Part shown: positions 30,914 through 37,818 of the stretch, in pieces
Numbering within the stretch: position 1 is the stretch's first letter
Layout: each line of letters starts with the position of its first letter
Origin: JABMMZ01 sp964600345
GTDB lineage: Bacteria > Bacteroidota > Bacteroidia > NS11-12g > UBA955
Direction: 5' to 3'
Assembly (NCBI GenBank): GCA_964600345.1
Contig: CAZRKA010000009.1
Coordinates: 1-37,818 of the forward strand
DNA: 37,818 nt
Translations under genes and position numbers: made by a program
Notes under the pieces: model-generated
The model's input: only the letters and a program-made list of their open reading frames with translations
Databases searched by the model: none
Told to the model about the DNA's origin: nothing

Positions 30914-33331
30914 CTATAGTTTTTTAAATTTGAGCAATAAACTATTCCCTACAACACTAACAGAACTGAAGGCCATAGCCGCTCCTGCTATCATCGGATC
31001 CAGCAGAAATCCGCTGAACGGATACAACACGCCTGCTGCAATCGGGATGCCGATCAGATTGTATATGAATGCCCAGAAAAGATTTTGTCTGACCGTACTT
31101 ATTGTTTGTCTCGATAAATTAAATGCCCTGGACACGCTGTTGAGGTCTGATGATATCAAAGTCATCTTGGCAACATCCATTGCAATATCACTTCCCTTGC
31201 CCATGGCTATACTCACATCTGCCTGAGCCAGTGCCTGACTGTCATTGATACCGTCGCCAACCATGGCAACTACCTTTCCCTGTTTTTGCAATTCAACAAT
31301 AAATGCAGCCTTATCCGAAGGCAGTACTTCTGCCTTGAAATTTTCTATTCCGGTCTGCCTTGCTACGGCCGCGGCTGTTTGTGCGTTATCACCTGTCAGC
31401 ATATATACTTCGATGCCCTCAGATTTAAGCCGGGAAATGGCCTGTTCAGATGTATGCTTTATTTTGTCGTGAACGGCAGCCATCGACATCACCTTGCCAG
31501 CAGCCGAAAAATAGACCACTGTCTTTGCATCTGCCCGCCACGCATCTCCTAGTGTAACAAATTTTTCAGGAATCATAACATCCGACTCCAGCATGTATTT
31601 ATAACTGCCGGCTTTATATTCCGTTGAAGCATAAACTGCCTTTACACCCTTGCCGCTGACACTTTCATAGCTGTCAAAATCAACAATGCCATAAGCTGCT
31701 TCCCTGAAATACTCGCTCAGGGCATGCGCCAGCGGATGCTCTGATTTCTGTTCCATTGAAAAAAAGACAGATCGTTCTTTTTCGCTTGCGGCCTCGTCCC
31801 ATTCTATATTGCTGAGTTGTGGTTTACCTTCTGTGATAGTTCCGGTCTTGTCAAGTACAATTGCATTTACTTTGTATGCCAATTCAAGACTTTCAGCGTC
31901 TTTGATCAATACACCATTTTCGGCACCCTTTCCAACACCGACCATGATGGCGGTAGGTGTAGCAAGCCCCAGGGCACACGGACAGGCAATCACAAGAACC
32001 GTAACAGAAGTGATTAGTGCCTGTGTAAATGCATGCTCACCGCCAAAATACATCCACGCGATAAAAGTGATAATGGAAATAAGAATAACCAGGGGAACAA
32101 AAACCGACGCTATCCTGTCGACCAGCTTCTGAACCGGTGCCTTGCTTCCCTGTGCTTCCCTCACCATCTTTATGATCTGTGCAAGCAAGGTTTCCCCGCC
32201 TACTTTCTCTGCCTTGAAATTGATGATACCTTTCTGATTGATGGTACCTGCAAACACTTTAGCATCTTTTTCCTTCAAAACTGCCAGAGGCTCACCGCTG
32301 ATCATGCTCTCGTCTATATATGTACTTCCTGACACTACTGTTCCGTCGACAGCAATTTTTTCTCCCGGCCTTACCGCAATGATGTCACCAGGTTTAACTT
32401 CTGCAAAAGGTATTTCCATTTCGTGCGAACCATGCACAATTCTGACGAACCTGGCCTGCATGCCCATCAACTTTTTGATGGCAGATGAGGTATTGGATTT
32501 TGCTCTTTCTTCCAGCAACTTACCCAGCGAAATAAATGCAATAATCACTGCGGCTGATTCAAAATAAACATGCGCATGAAGTCCTTTCGAATGCCAGAAT
32601 TCAGGGAACAAGGTATTGAACACACTGAATACATAGGCGATACCGGTACTCAGAGCCACCAGGGTATCCATGTTTGAACTAAAGTGTTTAAGCTGCTTCC
32701 ATGCATTGATAAAATAAGAACGCCCGAACCAGAATATTACAGGCGTCGCCAGTCCCATCATGATCCAGTTGGCATAAGGCATATCCATCATGAACATACC
32801 TATAATTACAAGCGGTACAGACAGTGAAGCCGACCAAATAAACTGATTCTTTATTTTGCTGTAACGCGATCTCTCAGCTTCTTCTTTCAGTTCTTCACTG
32901 TTATCTTCATCAATGATGATGTCGTAGCCAATACTTTGAAGTGCCTGCCTGATTTTTTCGAGTGAAACAATGTCGGGCACGAATTCAATCTGCAGGGAAG
33001 AGTTGGCAAAATTGACATTGGATTTGATAACCCCGCTCAGGCTCCCACTGATACTTTCTGCACTGACAGCGCACGAAGCACAGGTCATCCCTGTAACGGG
33101 ATAGGTTTTCTTAACGCTGGGCACATCATAACCAATGTCTCTGATAGCGTTAACCAGTTTCCTGACATCTGTTTTGTTTTCGTCTATTTCCAGTACAGCC
33201 AGGCGATTATTCAATTCTACCTTGTGCTGCAATACCCCTTCCTGTCCGGCAAGTGCCTTGTCTACTATTAAAGCGCAATGCTCACTGTCCATTCCGGATA
33301 CGGGGAGTCTGAGGGTGTTGTTCGAAGCCAT
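30914..33331 (-). CDS. Copper-translocating P1B-type ATPase (CopA-like)
   Basis: The 805-residue protein has two N-terminal HMA domains (about 5-70 and 75-140), eight membrane segments, an actuator domain with SGEP (345-348), the transport motif CPC (450-452), the phosphorylation motif DKTGT (Asp494), the nucleotide-binding SEHPLA and the hinge GDGIND. The last helices carry YN and MAFSSVSVVGNS, the Cu(I)-specific P1B-1 signature. It would export Cu(I) from the cytoplasm to the periplasm. The first HMA domain is degenerate: it reads GMDSEHC, keeping only Cys19, whereas the second has the full GMTCASC (Cys84, Cys87). It follows the HMA-AraC regulator gene by 83 bases and is probably co-expressed with it. 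Confidence 0.95.
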   Translation of the reverse strand: MASNNTLRLPVSGMDSEHCALIVDKALAGQEGVLQHKVELNNRLAVLEIDENKTDVRKLVNAIRDIGYDVPSVKKTYPVTGMTCASCAVSAESISGSLSGVIKSNVNFANSSLQIEFVPDIVSLEKIRQALQSIGYDIIIDEDNSEELKEEAERSRYSKIKNQFIWSASLSVPLVIIGMFMMDMPYANWIMMGLATPVIFWFGRSYFINAWKQLKHFSSNMDTLVALSTGIAYVFSVFNTLFPEFWHSKGLHAHVYFESAAVIIAFISLGKLLEERAKSNTSSAIKKLMGMQARFVRIVHGSHEMEIPFAEVKPGDIIAVRPGEKIAVDGTVVSGSTYIDESMISGEPLAVLKEKDAKVFAGTINQKGIINFKAEKVGGETLLAQIIKMVREAQGSKAPVQKLVDRIASVFVPLVILISIITFIAWMYFGGEHAFTQALITSVTVLVIACPCALGLATPTAIMVGVGKGAENGVLIKDAESLELAYKVNAIVLDKTGTITEGKPQLSNIEWDEAASEKERSVFFSMEQKSEHPLAHALSEYFREAAYGIVDFDSYESVSGKGVKAVYASTEYKAGSYKYMLESDVMIPEKFVTLGDAWRADAKTVVYFSAAGKVMSMAAVHDKIKHTSEQAISRLKSEGIEVYMLTGDNAQTAAAVARQTGIENFKAEVLPSDKAAFIVELQKQGKVVAMVGDGINDSQALAQADVSIAMGKGSDIAMDVAKMTLISSDLNSVSRAFNLSRQTISTVRQNLFWAFIYNLIGIPIAAGVLYPFSGFLLDPMIAGAAMAFSSVSVVGNSLLLKFKKL

Positions 33332-33414
33332 GTCCTTTGATTTAAATGTTAGTACAAAATTCAGCTCCCGGCGTCATTTGCTTATTGTAGTTTCCTTTGA
33401 AGTATTTGTAATAT

Positions 33415-33975
33415 TTACAGTTCGGAAATGCTTTTCCTTTTATGTTCTTTCAGGGATTTGTAGTAAGACGGAGTGAATCCGGTGTATTTCTTAAATTGAT
33501 TGGAGAGGTAGGCAACACTGCTGTAACCCATCCTGTGTGCAATTTCTGAAATACTAAGTTCGTCGTATACCAGCAGTTCCTTGATTCTTTCTATCTTCTG
33601 TGTGATGTAATACTTTTCTATGGTTGTGCCTTCAGTTTCTGAAAAAACATTGCTTATGTAATTGTAATCCTGATGAATGTTTGATGCTATGTATTCAGAA
33701 AGATTCACCTGAACCTGGGTTTCCGAACGGTGAACCAGTTCGACAATCAAATTCTTGATTTTTTCTATCAAACGACTTTTCCTGTCGTCGATCAGTTCAA
33801 ATCCCAGCCCGCGAATCTGTCGGTCAAACAAGGCCAGAGTTTCCTTATCCGGTTCTTCACTTATCTCTATCTCGCCCAGTTCTATTTGCACCGGGTGCAA
33901 TCCGGCTTTTTCAATTTCACTACGCATCACCATGATGCAGCGATCACATACCATGTTTTTAATGTACAGTTTCAT
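33415..33975 (-). CDS. HMA-like/AraC helix-turn-helix regulator, probable copper sensor
   Basis: The 186-residue protein combines an N-terminal HMA-like segment (about 1-65: strand MKLYIKNMVC, then DRC giving Cys10 and Cys13, then helix and a GLGFELID end) with an AraC-type helix-turn-helix domain (about 85-180; LSISEIAHRMGYSSVAYLSNQFKKYTGFTPSYYK). The first part resembles a copper-chaperone fold with the CxxC metal site; the second binds DNA. It sits just upstream of the copper ATPase on the same strand, so the reading is a regulator that binds Cu(I) directly and activates the ATPase and perhaps the efflux genes. Similar proteins occur next to copper ATPases in other Bacteroidota, usually annotated only as AraC family. 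Confidence 0.8.
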   Translation of the reverse strand: MKLYIKNMVCDRCIMVMRSEIEKAGLHPVQIELGEIEISEEPDKETLALFDRQIRGLGFELIDDRKSRLIEKIKNLIVELVHRSETQVQVNLSEYIASNIHQDYNYISNVFSETEGTTIEKYYITQKIERIKELLVYDELSISEIAHRMGYSSVAYLSNQFKKYTGFTPSYYKSLKEHKRKSISEL

Positions 33976-34319
33976 TTCATTTATTTTAATTACCCGGTTC
34001 CGATTTTTAATTTACCTGTTTATCCGCACAGGCAGGGGAGCATGCTTGTGAAGTCAGAAGCTTTTTCAGTCAGGACTTTTCCTGAACCCTGAGCACGCTG
34101 TCTTTATTCCTTGAATGATTAACCGCCATCAGAACCTTCAGTTAATACCCGACGGCGCTTGTCATTTTGGCATTCAGTGCCTGAAAACGAAACATCTCGT
34201 CAATTGCAGTTTAGCGAAGGTTTACCAGCAGGATACTGCATATAACTGCAAGTGTAAACCGATCCGGCTTATAATGACTGCAAGCGTAAGATTTCGCCTG
34301 AAAAAGCGCACTAAGGGTA
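33976..34319. other. 344-base gap with two near-identical 16-base direct repeats
   Basis: ATAACTGCAAGTGTAA (34242-34257) and ATGACTGCAAGCGTAA (34274-34289) differ at two positions and are exactly 32 bases apart, about three helical turns. An inverted partial copy (TTGCAGTTTA) lies near 34204. No gene or perfect -7 box was seen in the gap. The spacing suits an AraC-type protein, so this may be the control region of the regulator gene at 33975. Confidence 0.35.
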
Positions 34320-34715
34320 TCAGATTCTGAAAACCCTGAACAGAATATACAATGGATCTTCCGCAATATCTGGCGGCGCATCGGCATACTGAGGAAGCTT
34401 TACGGAACCGGCATACACTATTTCCGGCACACCCTTTCTTTCATTTACACACAGGCATTTTACATCTTTCGATTTCAATGCCTGATAGATCTTGGGTGTA
34501 AATTTATCCCCGCTCTCCTTTATTGATATTTTGTGATTGTGACAACAGGCAGAGCGATGAGATTCAGAAGTTATAGCACATTTACAGGACTGATTGAGGG
34601 CAAAACCGCAAAAGGAATAAGAAGATTTACCACTGCAGTGATGCACCGTAATTTCTGCTCCCGAAATGGAAATCAGATAGATGAACAACAATATACCGTT
34701 AAAACAACGTCTCAA
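34320..34715 (-). CDS. HYC_CC_PP family protein
   Basis: The 131-residue protein has an N-terminal hydrophobic signal (about 6-20) and the features that give this Bacteroidota family its name: VHHC after the signal, a cysteine-rich middle (FCGFALNQSCKC, then ACCHNHKI) and a DAPPD motif before the C-terminal LYILFRVFRI. It should be exported; the Cys/His pairs suggest metal binding. There is no Met besides the first, and the codon there is TTG at 34715 with an in-frame stop directly upstream, so a TTG start is likely. It lies between the multicopper oxidase and the HMA-AraC regulator, which supports a role in copper handling. Confidence 0.8.
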   Translation of the reverse strand: MRRCFNGILLFIYLISISGAEITVHHCSGKSSYSFCGFALNQSCKCAITSESHRSACCHNHKISIKESGDKFTPKIYQALKSKDVKCLCVNERKGVPEIVYAGSVKLPQYADAPPDIAEDPLYILFRVFRI

Positions 34716-34754
34716 TCAGAGGGCAATTTAAAATAAATGAATTAATTAACAAAA

Positions 34755-34794
34755 CCTGCATCAGAATGTCAGAACATTAAGGTTACAATGCAGG
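34755..34794. terminator. Probable hairpin terminator after the multicopper oxidase gene
   Basis: CCTGCAT (34755-34761) pairs with ATGCAGG (34788-34794). Read on the minus strand the stem is followed by TTTTG, about 20 bases past the oxidase stop; on the plus strand it is followed by CATTTTT. The 26-base loop is long for a terminator. Confidence 0.4.
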
Positions 34795-34816
34795 CATTTT
34801 TCGGATTTATTTTTTA

Positions 34817-36145
34817 TCATTTTACAGCATGGCAGGTATGAGTTTCGTGCTCTGGATGTATGTGATTGTCGCGGTCTCTTACTTCAAACATAGCCATCAT
34901 TCCGGCGGCGTGGTGCTCGATGATATGACAGTGATACATCCATTTTCCCACGCGTCCGTCCGGCATCCATGCAATCTTGACCCTGCTCTTCGGTTTGATA
35001 TTGTATGTATCTTTCCATGCCCTGAATCCGGGCGCCACACCATTTTCTTCGATTACCTGAAAGAAAAATCCATGCAGATGAAAAGGGTGATCCATTAAGC
35101 TGCTGTTGACTATCTCCCATATCTGAAGTTCGCCTGTAAACACCGGCTTATCAACTACATGAACACCCCTGTTGATTTTAAAATCGCCGTTTCTGATTCT
35201 GGGATCGACCGACAATTCAATCGTTCTGCCGGCAACTGCACCAAAGTCGGCAAGTGCTTCTATTGTCCTCAGGTTTTCCGGTATTAATGCTTTGCCCGCT
35301 TTGTTTTTCCCAACTTCAACGGTGGCAAATACCTCCTTTTTTGATCTCAGGAAGGTCGTTCGGTTATAAGGCAGTGATTCTATATTAAATGTTTCCCTTT
35401 CTTTAAACGGACCTACTGCGATATCCACCCTTTCGCCGGGTGTAATCAGAACCGAATTGACTGTGCGCGGATACTCAATCAATCCCCCGTCGCTGGCAAT
35501 GATCCTGAATTCCCTTCCTTCAAGCGACAAATTAAAATACCTTGCACTTGATGAATTAATGAAACGCCATCGCTCCGTTTGCCCTCCATTCATCTTTACA
35601 TTCAGGCTTTCCTTTCCGTTCAGCAACAGTGTATCGCCTTGTCTGCCGTCATGTCTTTCTACCATGCGGGGCAAAAACCATGTTGATTCTTTAAACTCCG
35701 ATTTCCTGTTCAGCTTCATGTCATCAATCATAAAAATCCTGTCATTATCCACCACCGGATCGGATTCGTCAGAAACAACGATAGCGCCATACATCCCTCT
35801 TTCCATTTGCACAGTTTCATTATAATGCGAATGGTACCAGAAAGTACCTGCTTCATTCACAGTAAACCGGTATTCAAATACCTCACCGGGTTCTATTGGT
35901 TTCTGAGTTCCATGTGTTCCGTCCATGGAAGCAGGCAACGTAATTCCATGCCAGTGAACCATGGTCGCTTCATTGAGTTTATTGCTAAGCTTAACAACGA
36001 CTGTATCGCCAACTTTAGCCTTTATTACCGGACCGGGCACTTGTTGATTAAAACCCCAGGCCATAACGGTTTTACCTTCTGATATCTCCCACGGAAACTC
36101 GCCCGCTTCAAAATCGTAAGTAATTATTTCTGTTTGTTTTTTCAT
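34817..36145 (-). CDS. Multicopper oxidase without a visible signal peptide
   Basis: The 442-residue protein has all four copper-ligand motifs of a laccase-type oxidase: HWHG (His64, His66), HSH (His105, His107), HPFHLHG (His353, His356, His358) and HCHIIEHHAAGM (His405, Cys406, His407, His411, Met416). It should couple oxidation of Cu(I) or organic substrates to reduction of oxygen to water. Periplasmic copper oxidases usually carry a Tat or Sec signal, but this one begins MKKQTEIITYDFEAGEF with no hydrophobic stretch, so either it is cytoplasmic or the start differs. The C-terminal tail HIHPEHETHTCH could bind extra metal. It lies upstream of the HYC_CC_PP gene on the same strand. Confidence 0.93.
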   Translation of the reverse strand: MKKQTEIITYDFEAGEFPWEISEGKTVMAWGFNQQVPGPVIKAKVGDTVVVKLSNKLNEATMVHWHGITLPASMDGTHGTQKPIEPGEVFEYRFTVNEAGTFWYHSHYNETVQMERGMYGAIVVSDESDPVVDNDRIFMIDDMKLNRKSEFKESTWFLPRMVERHDGRQGDTLLLNGKESLNVKMNGGQTERWRFINSSSARYFNLSLEGREFRIIASDGGLIEYPRTVNSVLITPGERVDIAVGPFKERETFNIESLPYNRTTFLRSKKEVFATVEVGKNKAGKALIPENLRTIEALADFGAVAGRTIELSVDPRIRNGDFKINRGVHVVDKPVFTGELQIWEIVNSSLMDHPFHLHGFFFQVIEENGVAPGFRAWKDTYNIKPKSRVKIAWMPDGRVGKWMYHCHIIEHHAAGMMAMFEVRDRDNHIHPEHETHTCHAVK

Positions 36146-36194
36146 TTTTATTATTTTTTATTTCAATTTAATTCCAGCATTTTTTTCTTCAAAA

Positions 36195-36320
36195 TCAGTC
36201 CACTTTAGAGTAACTTAAATCCTGCGCTTTTTGATTAATACCTACCTTTACTACCAGCATCAGGAGTGTTAACATTGCCGTACTCTTTAAATTAACTTCT
36301 CCAAATCGAAACACATACAT
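36195..36320 (-). CDS. Possible 41-residue membrane peptide coupled to the upstream gene
   Basis: An ATG at 36320 overlaps the stop of the preceding membrane-protein gene by one base (TAATG), a common arrangement for coupled translation. The frame encodes 41 residues with a short hydrophobic middle (AMLTLLMLVVKVGI) and a polar end, and stops 50 bases before the oxidase gene. No family is recognised. The overlap and position support it; the shortness and lack of known relatives argue for caution. Confidence 0.35.
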   Translation of the reverse strand: MYVFRFGEVNLKSTAMLTLLMLVVKVGINQKAQDLSYSKVD

Positions 36321-36697
36321 TAATTTTTCCTGTTTCTCAATCTGAGATAAAAATACAGAGCCGACAAAATATCTATGGTGATGCAAAACACATCATATCC
36401 TTCGGGCGCATTCGGATTGAAATGAGGAAACAAAATATCCCAGAGTCCGTGCAGGGCAAGTCCCGCCACAGAAAATAAATAATGTTTCTTGAAACCCAGA
36501 TACGCCAGAAGAAGGAAAAATGATGCAGCCGGAATCGTGAGTATCAATGTGTCTATCTCTATCGAAAAACCAATGTATATAAATGGTATGACGGCACAAG
36601 TCAGAGAAGCGATGAATTTCTTGTCAATCCTTCTGAATACTTCCAGAAAAACAATGATTATCGCAGTGACTGTTAAACCTATAAAAAATGCTTTCAT
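36320..36697 (-). CDS. Small membrane protein, possibly DUF6010-like
   Basis: The 125-residue protein has four hydrophobic segments (about 3-19, 29-46, 50-68 and 73-88, with a further one at 103-118) and a polar loop HGLWDILFPHFNPNAPEGYDVFCITID. A loop with HGxWD, a proline-rich stretch and a Cys-Ile-x-Ile-Asp segment is reminiscent of DUF6010 proteins, but this was judged by eye and is uncertain. It follows the oxidoreductase gene by 16 bases and is coupled to a 41-residue frame. No copper ligand motif is evident. Confidence 0.6.
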   Translation of the reverse strand: MKAFFIGLTVTAIIIVFLEVFRRIDKKFIASLTCAVIPFIYIGFSIEIDTLILTIPAASFFLLLAYLGFKKHYLFSVAGLALHGLWDILFPHFNPNAPEGYDVFCITIDILSALYFYLRLRNRKN

Positions 36698-36713
36698 CTC
36701 AATATGATATTAA

Positions 36714-37709
36714 TTAAATACTCAATGCGATGTTTCCCTTTTTACGACCCGACTCGGCATAGCTGTGTGCCTCTGATATTTCTTCGAGCGGATAAGTTCT
36801 TTCAAGCACCGGTTTGTATTTCCCGGCTTTAATCAAATCCCTTATGTATTCGACATCTGATTTGTTATGACTGATGACACCTGTAAGTACTTTTTTCTTG
36901 CCGGTCATAGACATCCACATACCTGCAATCATTTCCTTCATGCCCGCTGCACTAAGTATCATTATGCCATTCTCTGACAGAGATTTTTTGCTTTTTGAAA
37001 TCGATATGGTATTGACCGTATCGAAAATCACATCATAAATTTCACCATTACGTGTAAAATCTTCTCTGGTATAATCGATTACTTTGTCGGCACCTATAGA
37101 TTTTACCAATTCAGTGTTTTCGGTACTGCAAACGCCGCTTACTACTGCACCCTTCGCTTTGGCCAGTTGAATCGCGGCCGATCCTACAGCACCGGAGGCC
37201 CCGACAATCAATACTTTCTGACCGGGTTTAATATTTGCTTTTTTCAAAAAATGCAATGCTGCAACGCCACCAAATGGAATTACCGCTGCTTCGGCATGGG
37301 TGATGTTTTCCGGTTTTAATGCTATTGACGCGCTTTCGGGCAGGTTCTTGTATTCGGCATAAGCCCCGAAACTCATATCGGTATGGCCAAAAACCATGTC
37401 ACCTTTCTTAAATGCAGTAACTGCCTTTCCAACACTTTCTACTTCACCTGAGAAAACGCTGCCCAATGTTTTAAGTTTAGGCCTGAATAATCCGAAAAAA
37501 AACCGCACTGCAAACGGGTTGGCCTTCCGCAAGCGCCAATCTCCCGAATTAACAGCGCTGGCTTTTATCTTCAACAGAATTTCATTTTCCCCGGCAATCG
37601 GTTTTTCAATGTTTTCAATTCGCAATACTTCAGGCGGGCCGTATTGCGTGTAAACAGCTGCTCTCATTGTTGTTGTTCTTTCGTTAGAACTTTTTGTTTG
37701 ATTTTTCAT
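36714..37709 (-). CDS. Zinc-free MDR-family NAD(P)-dependent oxidoreductase (quinone reductase-like)
   Basis: The 331-residue protein is a medium-chain dehydrogenase/reductase of the quinone-oxidoreductase type: MRAAVYTQYGPPEVLRIENIEKP at the start of the catalytic domain, then GSVFSGEVESVGKAVTAFKKGDMVFG, and the Rossmann nucleotide site VLIVGASGAVGSAAIQLAKAKGA. The catalytic-zinc ligands of true alcohol dehydrogenases are missing, so it is most likely an NADPH-dependent reductase of quinones or enones. The frame starts at 37709 with a 14-residue polar leader; the usual family start is the internal ATG at 37667, and either could be used. It lies 20 bases after a barrel-protein gene and 16 before the next membrane protein. 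Confidence 0.88.
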   Translation of the reverse strand: MKNQTKSSNERTTTMRAAVYTQYGPPEVLRIENIEKPIAGENEILLKIKASAVNSGDWRLRKANPFAVRFFFGLFRPKLKTLGSVFSGEVESVGKAVTAFKKGDMVFGHTDMSFGAYAEYKNLPESASIALKPENITHAEAAVIPFGGVAALHFLKKANIKPGQKVLIVGASGAVGSAAIQLAKAKGAVVSGVCSTENTELVKSIGADKVIDYTREDFTRNGEIYDVIFDTVNTISISKSKKSLSENGIMILSAAGMKEMIAGMWMSMTGKKKVLTGVISHNKSDVEYIRDLIKAGKYKPVLERTYPLEEISEAHSYAESGRKKGNIALSI

Positions 37710-37729
37710 GTTTATAAATTATTAATTTG

Positions 37730-37818
37730 TTATTTAATGTGTATACCAAGTCCGATCTCCAGTGCAACATTTGCCAGATTGCCATCGATTGCTGTGAAAT
37801 CATAGGTTCGGACAGGAT
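37730..37818 (-). CDS. C-terminal fragment of an outer-membrane beta-barrel protein
   Basis: Reading the minus strand from the window edge gives 28 residues ending ANVALEIGLGIHIK and a TAA at 37730-37732. Alternating hydrophobic residues with a near-terminal aromatic/basic end are typical of the last strand of an outer-membrane barrel. The protein is cut by the window end, so its size and type cannot be told. It precedes the oxidoreductase gene by 20 bases on the same strand. Confidence 0.5.
   Translation of the reverse strand, partial: PVRTYDFTAIDGNLANVALEIGLGIHIK

Overview
The window reads as a chromosomal segment of a Bacteroidota bacterium, most like the Sphingobacteriia/Chitinophagia side of the phylum. 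The evidence is promoters of the Bacteroidota type (a -7 box TAnnTTTG), Cys lipoboxes, a 1637-residue PKD protein ending in a type IX secretion (type B, gliding-motility-associated) sorting domain, a HYC_CC_PP protein, heavy-metal-binding (HMBD) lipoproteins, and the recurrent ArsR-rhodanese, DUF2752 and DUF2188 families. No tRNA, rRNA, CRISPR array, integrase or transposase gene was recognised.

Layout. 1-2331 (minus): a tight operon of a small membrane protein, a CocE/S15-type lipoprotein hydrolase and the start of a further membrane protein cut by the window edge. 2644-4659 (plus): an ArsR-rhodanese regulator overlapping an MFS transporter, with an inverted-repeat operator over its promoter. 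4801-5916 (minus): a beta-propeller-like lipoprotein. 6145-8084 (plus): a compact operon TM2 protein - DUF2752 - DUF4870-like - M48 metallopeptidase. 8319-10103 (minus): a CHASE-PAS-PAS sensor that stops after a HisKA-like helix pair and has no ATPase domain. 10385-12749 (minus): a secreted protein, an ECF sigma factor and a membrane partner. 12853-13533: a polytopic membrane protein.

13534-22737 is the repeat-rich part. It carries DUF2188, the giant PKD adhesin-like protein, two paralogous outer-membrane barrel proteins, a DUF1905 protein and a small membrane protein. These are separated by dispersed palindromes (several with a TTCA loop), runs of a 7-mer (AAAGACT/TAGTCTT), a 45-bp identical repeat pair and an 86-bp identical repeat pair.

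23153-36145 (minus) is a copper/heavy-metal homeostasis cluster. One contiguous operon encodes a small HMA metallochaperone, a TolC-like channel, a CusB-like adaptor, two HMBD lipoproteins and a CusA-like RND pump. Upstream lie a Cu+ P1B ATPase preceded by a regulator that joins an HMA-like CxxC segment to an AraC helix-turn-helix, then a HYC_CC_PP protein and a multicopper oxidase. Together they would sense copper, move it out of the cytoplasm (ATPase), oxidise it (oxidase) and export it across the outer membrane (RND tripartite pump). The window ends with a small membrane protein, an MDR oxidoreductase and the C-terminus of an outer-membrane barrel.

All family names come from reading motifs by eye. 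Metal specificity, operon boundaries and promoter calls are inference.
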